Assembly (NCBI GenBank): GCA_030295235.1
Contig: AP026162.1
Location: 806,001-870,000, forward strand
From: Fistulifera solaris
Lineage: Eukaryota > Bacillariophyta > Bacillariophyceae > Naviculales > Stauroneidaceae
Direction of reading: 5' to 3'
DNA: 64,000 bases
Position numbers and translations under genes: made by a program. Below the pieces are notes generated by a model. That model made no database searches, was not told the DNA's origin, and was given only the letters and a program-made list of their open reading frames with translations. Positions 9,831 through 18,806 of this stretch are shown here, piece after piece; within the stretch, counting starts at the first letter, position 1; each line of letters opens with the position of its first letter.

Positions 9831-11216
9831 ATGTCCGACTCCTCCTCTTCATCCGATAGCGACGATGGCGAAAAAGTGCGTATTTCGCTCAAGCTTTCCA
9901 CCAATTGCACCCAGCGCGACTTGGAAGTATCGTCGGAACCGGTCGCCGTTCCGGTCGATGTGACACGCAAAGGACTTTCTGCCATTATCAATCATTTGCT
10001 GGGTCGGAAACTGGTGGATCCGAGTGAAGAAGAAGATGATGATGACAGTAGTAAATTACCTTCCTTGAATTTTGATTTCATTTTGGGGTCGAGTAATAAA
10101 TTGTTGCGAACTTCGGTGGGAAGAGAAGCCCGTCGCCAGGGGCACAATTTCGAGCAAGCCATTACTATTACGTACTTTCCTTCACAACCGGCACCGGAAG
10201 ATCAAGGAGAAAGTGAACCGATGCCGGATTGGATTGGGGCTTTGTCGGCGGTATCCGGAATGGTGTTTGCGGGATGTTATGATGGTTCGTTGCAAGTGCT
10301 GCAGGAAGAAACGATGGAGCCTTTAGTGCCGCGCGTCTTCTCTCATACTGGAGCTATCAAATGTGTTTCCTCTGTAGCACGTAATGATGATTCTTATTAC
10401 GTGGCGACAGGATCTATGGATCATTCCCTCTCGGTGCAGCTCTACCAAGACCAAACATTGCAACAGGTGGCGTCGTGTACAGGAGGTCACAATGCGGCGG
10501 TATCATGTGTTGATTTCGGCAATAGCTCACAGCTAGCTAGTGGGGATTGGGGCGGTGAGGTGTATCTTTGGAATTTGGATCAAGATATTTCAGAACAGGC
10601 GACGGTGAAAAAGGTCAAGAAAGACAAAAGCAATGAAACGGCCTGTGTTGTTCGCTATCTGACACCCACTGGCTCCATGAAAGCACATTCCTCGCAAATC
10701 AGTGGTATTGCCTGGAACAGTCCGGATCAAATGATAACAGGTAGCTGGGATCACAGTATCAAAGTGTGGAATGTGGAACGCCAGGATTGTTTGCTCACGC
10801 TGAACAGTTCCCGGGTTGTCACCTGTCTAGACGCCTCTCGGGTCTCGGCGGCATTGGCTACGGGACATCCGGATTGCACAGTCCGTCTTTGGGATGTTCG
10901 CACGAAATCCGAAACGTCATCCTGGTCCGTGTCCGACAACACCTTCCGTCCCAGTCACAAAGCATGGGTCTCGGCGGTACAGTGGTTCGATGCCTACCAG
11001 TTGGTGACAACGAGTCATGATGGTATGGTGAAATGGTGGGACATTCGATCGTCTCTTCCGTTGCATTCGGTACGCGCCTTTTCCAAGAACAAGGGCCTCG
11101 CACTGTCGGCCACATCTTCGGCCATTTACGTGGGCGGGACGGACAATCGAGTGAAACGCTTACAGATACCACAAAGTGGTATGAACGTACACGAACAAGG
11201 GATAGCTAAACAATAA
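9831..11216 (+). CDS. YTM1: Ribosome biogenesis WD-repeat protein YTM1/WDR12
   Basis: Member of the PeBoW (Nop7-Erb1-Ytm1) complex needed for 27S pre-rRNA processing and removed by the AAA ATPase Rea1 through its N-terminal domain. The start at 9831 (MSDSSSSSDSDDGEKVRIS) is chosen because it leads directly into the NLE domain (VRISLKLSTN...VPVDVTRKGLSAIINHLLG, residues 14-65), and the resulting 461 residues match the usual length. Seven-blade WD40 propeller signatures follow: CYDGSLQVLQ, GHNAAVSCVDFG...YLWNLD, SWDHSIKVWNVE, GHPDCTVRLWDVR, SHDGMVKWWDIR. Nucleolar function is established for the family. It is convergent with the methyltransferase gene, 64 bp apart. Confidence 0.93.
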   Translation: MSDSSSSSDSDDGEKVRISLKLSTNCTQRDLEVSSEPVAVPVDVTRKGLSAIINHLLGRKLVDPSEEEDDDDSSKLPSLNFDFILGSSNKLLRTSVGREARRQGHNFEQAITITYFPSQPAPEDQGESEPMPDWIGALSAVSGMVFAGCYDGSLQVLQEETMEPLVPRVFSHTGAIKCVSSVARNDDSYYVATGSMDHSLSVQLYQDQTLQQVASCTGGHNAAVSCVDFGNSSQLASGDWGGEVYLWNLDQDISEQATVKKVKKDKSNETACVVRYLTPTGSMKAHSSQISGIAWNSPDQMITGSWDHSIKVWNVERQDCLLTLNSSRVVTCLDASRVSAALATGHPDCTVRLWDVRTKSETSSWSVSDNTFRPSHKAWVSAVQWFDAYQLVTTSHDGMVKWWDIRSSLPLHSVRAFSKNKGLALSATSSAIYVGGTDNRVKRLQIPQSGMNVHEQGIAKQ

Positions 11217-11280
11217 TAGAGTCTTCCTTTTCTACTAAGTTTTCAAGCTTATGACTACTTTATGAGGTCGGGTGTAATTA

Positions 11281-12240
11281 TCATCTATTTGTTGTATCGG
11301 ACGTTGGGACGCAATGGGAAAGGGTCAACAACGATGCTGGACTATCCTCATGCTCTGCATAATTTCGTTTTGGATTTTGGCGTTCTTGTTGCAGAGGAAG
11401 AACACTAAAAAGCACCAAGTTTCGTGCTTTGGCAGTCTCGTGGAAAGCGAGCTGTGCTTTCTGTGCATTGGGGTATTTCTGCGTCAAATACGACAGCAAT
11501 CCGGAATAGTCGCGTACGCGCGTACCATCTATCAACTTCCGGTGCGGAAACTGCGCCGGAAACACGCAACAGGGAACGACGCAAAATGGAATATTCAGCA
11601 ATTCGGCCAATTCAAAACAGAAATCAGTTGCCTGGTCGGGATGGAAGGCCGCGATCAATTTACATTTCTGGATGAGATCCCATGCTTCTTTCGGGTCTGT
11701 TACGCTGCTATTCTGTGGTGGAGCTGGCGAAAGGTCCGTGTTGTTGTCTATAAATGCAGCCATGGCGCGAGCCCAGTATAATTCCCATTCGACTTGATTG
11801 CCCTTTTGAGCAGCCTGGACGGCTTGGACGAGATTTTCATCGACCCAGATCGGAAAATGCCGCGGAGTCTGAAACTCGTCGGTGGGCAACTCCGGCAACA
11901 ACGTCGCCAACGGCTGGTGAGTCGGCTGATTACGGATTGCTCGTAGAGCCGCTTCGTCCGGATGCTTTCTTAAATAGTCAATGGACCGCAGAACGTGTTG
12001 ATGTTGCGTAGGCCGAGGATCGACGACAATCGAACGATACCCATCTGCATTCGACAGCAGCCACGAGAGATCACCTTTTCCGCCGGCAATGTCCAATACA
12101 ACGTCGCCCTGTGATAGATAATCACTTCCGTAGGTTTCTAGAAGAAATTCGCGAAACACGTACACCCGATTCTTGCGAGAACAAGCGCGTATACTGGGGA
12201 GTGTCGTTGTTGTCATTATGAAAGAAAATTCTTCCAACAT
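11281..12240 (-). CDS. SAM-dependent methyltransferase-like protein
   Basis: About 319 residues from the ATG at 12240 (MLEEFSFIMTTTT...). Motif I of a Rossmann methyltransferase is plain: VVLDIAGGKGDLSWLL (about residues 45-60), with an acidic strand end (SIVVDPRP) a little later. The C-terminal half (CKLIAAFHPDQATDFCFELA, then FCVVPCCVFP and FPHRKLIDGTRVRDY) resembles the METTL25/TRM13-like group, where a conserved Pro-Cys-Cys segment follows the SAM fold. A substrate cannot be assigned: tRNA or protein are both possible. A roughly 100-residue insert separates motif I from the C-terminal half. A TTG-initiated extension upstream is less likely. Confidence 0.7.
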   Translation of the reverse strand: MLEEFSFIMTTTTLPSIRACSRKNRVYVFREFLLETYGSDYLSQGDVVLDIAGGKGDLSWLLSNADGYRSIVVDPRPTQHQHVLRSIDYLRKHPDEAALRAIRNQPTHQPLATLLPELPTDEFQTPRHFPIWVDENLVQAVQAAQKGNQVEWELYWARAMAAFIDNNTDLSPAPPQNSSVTDPKEAWDLIQKCKLIAAFHPDQATDFCFELAELLNIPFCVVPCCVFPAQFPHRKLIDGTRVRDYSGLLSYLTQKYPNAQKAQLAFHETAKARNLVLFSVLPLQQERQNPKRNYAEHEDSPASLLTLSHCVPTSDTTNR

Positions 12241-12382
12241 TCCCTCTCGTGTCTCCAAAGAGGAACCAGTTTCTCTCTTGACCTGCGTATCGACTGTGCG
12301 AGTCGGTTATCTTTTACTGTTCATGATTTACAATCAACTGTAACACAAAACATCATTCAGCAAAGACAATGTTGCAATTGTC

Positions 12383-12656
12383 GAATGCGAGAAAAAATCG
12401 TGTGCTATGCCCTTGAATTTTTGGCCGAAAAGCACGTTTTGAACACACTAAGTCTCGAAAGTAGGTTTAAGGCGAGTCTAAGCCGAAAGTGTATTAAAAC
12501 CTCACAATGGTACTCGGTTGCCGGTCTATGTCGCAGTGCGGTTGTCGATTGTCGCAGAGGGCGCACGGACAAACTGGACCCTCTTTCAGACTCGTGACTC
12601 AGAGAGTAAACAGCAATACACTGACATAAACTGTTACTTTTAGCTTACACGGGACA
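12383..12656 (+). repeat. Dispersed repeat, copy B
   Basis: This + strand copy begins near AATGCGAGAAAAAATCGTGT and ends near CTTACACGGGACATG. It is about 80% identical by eye to the reverse complement of copy A, with short indels. It lies about 140 bp upstream of the methyltransferase start (minus strand) and about 175 bp upstream of the U1-70K start (plus strand), inside a 589 bp divergent intergenic region that otherwise shows nothing recognisable. Confidence 0.75.
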
Positions 12657-12829
12657 TGCTGAACAAGCGGATATGTTTTTGCGGCCTCGCACTCGCACAA
12701 GGCCTCGCATTGATCGACAGCCGCAGATCGAATTACAAAAAACAGTTTGCGTAATACAATTCATAAAGAAACAAAGCAATTGCACTTGAACCGACAAAAG
12801 GATGAGAAAATCTACACCCGCCGGGCGAA

Positions 12830-13807
12830 ATGACGCGCGGCGCCAATTCCGGCCCCGCCATCATGTTAATGCCGCCGCACATCCGCTCCACGTTCATGCC
12901 GAATCCTCCGTTGAAACCCATTCCTCCCTCTCACCAAACGACGGAAGCAAGAATGGCAGGGAATGACGGCTTATTTAAAGCATTTCGAAACGACTCCTCC
13001 ACCGGAACGGATCGTGCAACCGACACCTAAATCCTTGCGGGAAGAGAGACGAAAGAAACAAAAGGAACAAGTTGAAAATGAACTGGCTCCGAAAATCGAA
13101 GACTATCGCAAGCAACAAAAGGCCAGGGGTGGAGATTTTCAAGGAATGAATTGTTATAATACATTGTTTGTGGGACGATTGGCGTACGAAGTCACCGAAC
13201 GAAAGTTGTTGCGCGAAATGGAAACGTTCGGGCCGGTCAAGGATATTAAAATTGTCAAAGACCAAGAGGGCAAGTCGCGAGGGTATGCGTTCGTCGAATA
13301 CGAACACGAAGAAGATATGAAACGAGCGTATCGAGCAGCGGATGCGATGCGGATTGAGGGACGTGAAATTGTGGCCGATGTCGAACGAGGACATACCGTA
13401 CCCTCGTGGCTTCCGCGTCGCCTGGGAGGTGGCCTGGGAGGCACCCGATTGGTGGGAAAGACGTCAACGTTACGTTTCCAGGTCGATTTGATCCGGCGCG
13501 ACCGGAAGCATCGCAACCAGCGGCGCCCATGGGAGGAATGGGACGTGGTGGTGGAGGCCCTCCACCGCCACCCCATTTTGGATACGGCGGTGGTCCTCCT
13601 CCCGGTCCGGGTCGAGGACGGGGCTTTCGTGATGGTCCTCCGCCGCCACCTCGATTTGGAATGGGACGTGGTGGACCTCCTCCTTCGGACAGATACGGAG
13701 GTCCTCCTCCAGATCGTTACGGCGGTCCTCCAAACGATCGCAAACGCCCACGCGATTTTCCCGATCGAGATGGCGGTCGATTCGATCGCCGTGATAGGCG
13801 TTATTAA
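12830..13807 (+). CDS. SNRNP70: U1 snRNP 70 kDa protein (U1-70K)
   Basis: Binds stem-loop I of U1 snRNA. The N-terminal part (MLMPPHIRSTFMPNPPLKPIPP) corresponds to the U1-70K segment that wraps the U1 core. Then come MTAYLKHFETTPPPER and a charged helix (REERRKKQKEQVE), the RRM with RNP2 LFVGRL and RNP1 RGYAFVEY, and the family hallmark PRRLGGGLGGTR. The C-terminus is a Gly/Pro/Arg-rich tail (GGPPPPPHFGYGGG, RYGGPPPDRYGGPP) in place of the long RS domain of animals. The N-terminal and tail segments are in one frame and the RRM in another. The shifts fall near 12959-12961 (one surplus base in a GGG) and near 13446-13456 (one base missing) and cancel each other. The start at 12830 is the first ATG after a stop; later Mets are possible. 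Confidence 0.88.
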
Positions 13808-13844
13808 AAAAGCAATTAAGTAATTCTGATTATATTACGATGTG

Positions 13845-14300
13845 CTATACGTACGAATCAGAGTCTTCTATATTTTCCTTTTGTTCTTCGTCCGCCGTGA
13901 TCTGAATCGCGTTTTCGACGGCTCGCCACACCCGATCGACATCGTCTTCGTAAAGAATTCTCTGAAAAACACGTTGTGAGAATTCCGAAGGAGTCATGCC
14001 TTCTAAACTCACAGGGCCTACATAATCATCGTGTTCAATTCCAACACACGGAGCTTGCTGACATGCACCCAGACACGGAGATTCTTCAATTCGCACCGCA
14101 GGATATCGGTCTTGTGTGCGCGAATAAAAAGCTGCAAATGTAGCGTACGGATCCATATTCAAAGCTTTTCGTTTCGCTGCACAGGACGTGGAACAACAGA
14201 TCAATATTTTGAATTTCTCCGCCGCATTTGACTGTGAGTTACTGGTTTGAGGGTTCGTCGAGTTGTCGTGAGCCATAAAAGTGTGTTTCTCATTCGACAT
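13845..14300 (-). CDS. Thioredoxin-like [2Fe-2S] ferredoxin
   Basis: A 151-residue protein of the thioredoxin-fold [2Fe-2S] ferredoxin family, related to the NuoE/24 kDa complex I subunit and to bacterial stand-alone ferredoxins. ILICCSTSCAAKRKAL (Cys35, 36, 40) and SPCLGACQQAPCVGI (Cys76, 80, 85) supply the usual C-x(4)-C plus C-x(3)-C cluster ligands. The end of the first beta strand and the VRIEESPCLG turn are typical. The N-terminal 28 residues are polar (Asn/Ser/Thr-rich) and not an obvious plastid or mitochondrial signal. The C-terminus carries an acidic helix. A redox partner is unknown. It is convergent with U1-70K, whose stop lies only 37 bp away. Confidence 0.75.
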   Translation of the reverse strand: MSNEKHTFMAHDNSTNPQTSNSQSNAAEKFKILICCSTSCAAKRKALNMDPYATFAAFYSRTQDRYPAVRIEESPCLGACQQAPCVGIEHDDYVGPVSLEGMTPSEFSQRVFQRILYEDDVDRVWRAVENAIQITADEEQKENIEDSDSYV

Positions 14301-14399
14301 TTTGTCAAAAAGGAGAAAAGGCCAGCGCCGCTGTTGTCAAGGACAGCACGTTTGCAACAAATAAGCTGAATTTCATAAAGGGTGTTCCATGAATCTCTA

Positions 14400-15285
14400 C
14401 TGGTATAGGTGGTTAAGGTGGTTAAGGTGATTATTGGGTTGAACCATTATTGCGGCGAGAATTTCTGGGCAAAACTGTAAATACCAACATCAAGATTTTC
14501 TGGAAAATTTCTTTTTTTAAAAATAAAAATACAAACTGGTCCAGATTTTCCGAACCAAAAGATTTCCTGGGCCTCCTGTATGACGATCGCATATTCCAGA
14601 ATTTCTGGAATTTACTCGGAAACGATGTTTGGTAAGGAAAAACCGTCTCCAGATTTGCTACAAATAGCACGGAAGATCTGTATGCGCTATAACAACGAGG
14701 ACGAAAGGCTATTGTAGGTGCACATATTTTCTGTGAGATGAATACACTTGGTCCAGATTTTCTGGACCATCACAGAATTTCTGTATAATGAGATCGCAAA
14801 TCGCAACGAGCGCAAAAGGTTATTGTTGGTGCACATAATTACTCTGAGATGGAAACACCTGGTCCAGATTTTCTGGACCATCAAAGAATTTCTGTATGTT
14901 GAGATCAGGTTTTCCAAAATTTCTGGAATTTACTCGGAAACGATGTTGGTGAAGAAAACTTTCTCCAGATTTGCTGCAGATAGCACGCAAGTTCTGTATG
15001 ATCTAAGACAACGTGAGAAGTACATTGGTCCAGATTTTCTGGACCAACGTACAGTTAATGCCACTTGCCCAGATTTCCTGGGAACGTGTAAATACAACTT
15101 GCCCAATTTTTCTGGACCAGTGTAAATTTTAATCTTCCAGATTTCCTGAGAACGTGAAAATACAATTGGTCCAGATTTTCTGAACCAGTGTAAATATTGT
15201 AAATACCATTCCCAGATTTCTTGGGAACGTGAAACGATAATAAGGTTACCAACTCTCCCATACTTTCTGGGTGTGTGAAAACACT
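14400..15285. repeat. Cluster of short palindromes (GGTCCAGA-TTT-TCTGGACC family)
   Basis: At least nine copies lie between two divergent genes. Perfect 19 bp palindromes GGTCCAGATTTTCTGGACC lie at 14750-14768, 14861-14879 and 15027-15045. Variants lie at 14538-14556, 15067-15084 (CCCAGATTTCCTGGG), 15102-15118, 15136-15155, 15168-15186 and 15210-15228. The last ones alternate with AACGTGAAA or CAGTGTAAAT spacers. Two larger direct repeats of about 110 bp are also visible (14728-14838 and 14838-14905), plus a repeated TACTCGGAAACGATGTTGG block (14611 and 14932). Confidence 0.85.
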
Positions 15286-15411
15286 TGAACATCGCCCGAA
15301 CCGTTTTATGAGATGTTAGAGGATCATTCACAACGCTAGCACCTCGCACATAGCACAGTCTCATCAAGTTCTTGATTCCTGTCTGTATCGGGTGGCGTTG
15401 ACAAAAGGCGC

Positions 15412-16374
15412 ATGAAAATCAGCTCATTTCTTTTCACGCGAAGTGCCATTTTCGCCGCCATTTCCTCTTCTTCGTTAACGACTGTTATGTCACTCTCTGG
15501 AATCGGACCGAACCGTATCAAAGTTATTGATTCTCACTTGCACGTATGGGCTAGTCCTGAAGAGGCTGCTGCAAAATTCCCGTACGTTCAAGATCCTCCG
15601 GATTCATTGAAAGATCGAGCATCGGCGTCATGTCTTCTACGAGAAATGGAGGCGGCCGGAGTTGATGGTGCACTCATTGTTCAGCCCATCAATCATAAAT
15701 TTGATCATTCGTACGTAATTCACGCAATACAGACATATCCGGATCGGTTCAAAGGAATGATGTTGTTTGATCCGAGTATGAGTGAAACAGACGCCATGGC
15801 GCAACTGCAAGAATTGAAGGAGAAAGGTTTTGTAGGCGTGCGATTTAACCCCTACCTCTGGCCGAAACTGGGAGAAAAGAAGTGGTCTCCCATGTCACAA
15901 GGTGTTGGGCTGGCCCTGTATAAAAGGTGCGGGGAACTGAAAATGCCGGTGGGAATCATGTGTTTTCAAGGTTTAGATCTTCATTTCGACGATATCCTTG
16001 CCTTACTGGCGGCCTCGTCCGAGACTACACTCATCCTGGACCATTTTGGTTTTACGGCCCTCGATAGTGATGCTACGTTTGATCAGCTGCTGAGTCTAGC
16101 ACAATATCCGAATGTATATGTGAAGATATCTGCATGGTTCCGCTTGAACGACAATCCACCTTTTACAGATGTGAGAGAAAGACGTTTTATTCCGTTGCTA
16201 AATGCGTTTGGAGCCGATCGTCTTATGTATGGCTCAGACTTCCCTTTTGTATTAGAGCAACCCAGTGGTTACAGCATGGTGCATCTGGTCTCATCATGGA
16301 TAGAAAATGAGAACGAGAGACGAGCGATCATGGGGGGAACAGCGGAACGTGTCTTTGGCGTGTGGGGCGCCTAA
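15412..16374 (+). CDS. Amidohydrolase 2 family (TIM-barrel metal-dependent hydrolase)
   Basis: A 320-residue intact frame. After a short N-terminal extension (MKISSFLFTRSAIFAAISSS, possibly a targeting signal) the protein starts with VIDSHLHVWASPEE, the H-x-H metal motif of the amidohydrolase-2 family. Further landmarks are VDGALIVQP, FKGMMLFDP, GFVGVRFNPYLWP, LILDHFGF (metal His) and LMYGSDFPF (catalytic Asp). Family members include decarboxylases such as ACMSD-type enzymes and 2-pyrone-4,6-dicarboxylate or 4-sulfomuconolactone lactonases, so the substrate is open. Position after the palindrome cluster places those repeats in its presumed promoter. Confidence 0.85.
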   Translation: MKISSFLFTRSAIFAAISSSSLTTVMSLSGIGPNRIKVIDSHLHVWASPEEAAAKFPYVQDPPDSLKDRASASCLLREMEAAGVDGALIVQPINHKFDHSYVIHAIQTYPDRFKGMMLFDPSMSETDAMAQLQELKEKGFVGVRFNPYLWPKLGEKKWSPMSQGVGLALYKRCGELKMPVGIMCFQGLDLHFDDILALLAASSETTLILDHFGFTALDSDATFDQLLSLAQYPNVYVKISAWFRLNDNPPFTDVRERRFIPLLNAFGADRLMYGSDFPFVLEQPSGYSMVHLVSSWIENENERRAIMGGTAERVFGVWGA

Positions 16375-16523
16375 TGAGCTTTCTTCTTTGGCTGAAAAAG
16401 GCGGCGCTAAATATTCTATTTACTTAGTTCAGCTCACAAAACCACATGATAGAGACAAGCTACCTGGTAGTAACCTTGTCAAACTTTACGCCGGTTCGTG
16501 TTCGAGCCGTCTACAATATCTAC

Positions 16524-18342
16524 TCACTTGGCGTATCGAGCACGTTTCTTCGCTCGTTCATCCGGAGTATTGATCTCACGGAGAGTTTGACTTGCCTTTT
16601 TCCGTGCTGTGATGTTCAGCACTTCGTACCAAGAATCTTCTGTCCCGTTTTCAAGCTTGAGGAATCGGCCACCGCGTTGATGAACGAGATCCACGAGTTC
16701 TTGGCTTATAAGTGTCTTCTCGTTCTTGTCGGCTTCCCTGTATCGCTCTTGGAGCATTTCTTTTAGCTCTAAATAAGTTTTGTTACCAGGGTGGTGATTC
16801 GTTCTTCCTCCTCTGCAGCAATGCGGTCAGTTGTGTTCATAATCAGAGCGACTAAGACAAAAAGACCTCTCACGCTTACCTTCCAAACAGCACATCTTGA
16901 CTGTTTACTTCCACAAACACTTTTTGAGCCGGCTCGTGAACTTTACGTTGACGCTTGCGTTTTGGTTTGTCGTCTCCTAAACTCTGTCGTCGGAGCATCT
17001 CTTCTTCACGAGGTTGCATTGACGCAAGAGCCATTGCTGCTTCCGCGGCCGAGTTGTCGCCTCCACTGTAAGCTGGCGGTCTCGTCAACATAGGATTCTG
17101 TGCGAGCCTCGTGTTGTCCAGCGCTTGCCAATTCGGTCGGAGCGGAACTTGAGCCACAGGAATGGGAGACACCGTACTGGCTCCATTTACCGGTAATGCT
17201 CTCTGCATTGGCAGCTGCCTCGCTGATAAGTCCCAAGCGTTCATATGATTTGTCTGAGAATTGAGTAATGCCGATCGAAAACGTTGTTCCATCTCAAGCG
17301 ACACTCCTCGGGGAAGGAACTCTTGCGTGCTATTCAAGAAAACAGAATTCTGCGGTGAAATTCCGCTCAGTGTTTTGGATGACTCCAACATTTTTAGCAA
17401 ATCCGTAGAAAAGTCGGTCGACTTCAACATGTTATCCATGTAAGCGATGCTAGCATTCCTCGTTGCAAAGTCAGTACTTCTATCGTTGCTATTTTGCGAC
17501 GCATTCATTAAGCTCATGCTTTTCATGAACTTCATAAAAGGAGAATCTCCGTTGTCGTCTGGGGGTCGGGCGTCGAGCGTTTTGAAGAACTTCAAAAGCT
17601 CATTATCTCCACCGACACTCCCTGGCAATAGGTTGCTAAAGTCTGTGGGGTTATTGTTGTTCGTACCCACCGATCTCATACCAATCGAACTCAGCATGAA
17701 TCTCCGAAACAGTTCCTTGTCCTCCGTGTCGAATCCTGCCATAGGTGAGGGTAGTGTAGCAGTTGGGTCTTGCGCTAGAATTTTGACTGAAGGAGGACCT
17801 GGTTTCCCGTCATTTTTACGACCGTTTGTGCTGAATCCGGCCGGAGTATCTTTCGCTTGTTTCATGAAATCGCGGACGAATTGCGCATCTCCACCGCCCT
17901 TTTTCGTCTCTAAAAAAGAAGGTTTTGCCACTCCTTTGGCGACACCCAGAAACGAAGATCCTGGATTTTTAGAATGATCAATGATCTGTGTCGTTACGGC
18001 GGTATTCCTTCGCGCGATGGTGAAATCTTTGGGGTACGTCCCCATCGCCGCCAGCTCGGTAGCTCGTTCGGTGCCGACCGATCTCTGCATCAAACTAGGA
18101 AGATCGCCTTGTGCGAAGATTTGACTCGTCACTGTTTGAGAATCTTGCGACCCCGAAGAATGCAATCGGATCAAATGCTGCAAATGATTGGCGTCGGTGC
18201 TTCGGGACAGTGAGTCACGCAACATCGCCGTCGTGGGGTCGTTGCTTTCAAAGAGTCGGCGATAAAAAGCGGCTTCTTCGACAACGTCTTCCGCTGACAC
18301 TTTGCGATCACGATCAAAGGACATGTCGGGTTTCGGTGCCAT
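16524..18342 (-). CDS. DUF6824 domain protein
   Basis: About 583 residues in two exons (18342-16880 and 16812-16524). The 67 bp intron interrupts the domain exactly in the conserved DVLFGR/GGRTNHHPGNKTYLE motif. The C-terminal domain (NSQDVLFGRGG...ISQELVDLVHQRGGRFLKL, then WYEV, then ARKKASQTLRE) is the DUF6824 module that is strongly expanded in diatoms and often suspected to bind DNA. Directly before it lies a basic patch (KPKRKRQRKVHEP), a likely nuclear signal. The long N-terminal part is polar, rich in Ser, Asn and Met, and probably disordered (DFSTDLLKMLESS, GMRSVGTNNNN). The start uses the ATG at 18342; a GTG-initiated extension is unlikely. A regulatory role is inference. Confidence 0.85.
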
Positions 18343-18806
18343 CGAGAGAGTATTCACAGGTCACGGTTGCCTATTGTCTTCTTTGCTTGACGCAGCGTTT
18401 GCTTCTTGATGATTGCGTTGGAGACGTGCTCTCTCGAAAAGCCTGCTGTACGTTTGGACGAGAATATTGCCACGTTCAAAATTAGTCCGTGTCATTACGA
18501 CGTACAGTCGTAGTCATTCTGTCATTCTAGCGAAAGCGAGAGTAGAAGATAGAGTACCACAGTCCGAAATCTAATCCGAAAAAGCCTGTCCGTCTGGCGT
18601 ACTGTACGATATGAAAGGAGTCGTGGTGTGAGTCACGCTTGGCGCAGAGCCACACTTCATATTTTTTCGCGTGCGACACGACAAAAAGAAAAACGACAGA
18701 AAGAAAAGCTGCTGCTTATTATCCACTTTCGGATCATTTACATAATTACAGTAAAGCACCATTCTTCTCAATTCACGATACTGTGGCTTCGTTTTAATTT
18801 CAGATA
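18343..18806. other. Divergent intergenic region
   Basis: 464 bp between the DUF6824 and DUF501 genes. A pyrimidine-rich TTTTAATTTCAG lies three bases before the DUF501 ATG and could be the acceptor of a 5' UTR intron. Nothing else is recognisable. Confidence 0.4.

Noticed and set aside
12830-12962. Intron instead of a frame change at the start of U1-70K
   Set aside because: No good donor or polypyrimidine tract, and the segment itself matches the U1-70K N-terminus.
15055-15261. Minus-strand frame with repeated HVPxKSG / SENLDQLYFHV peptides
   Set aside because: Translation of the palindrome cluster; other copies of the motif are in different frames.
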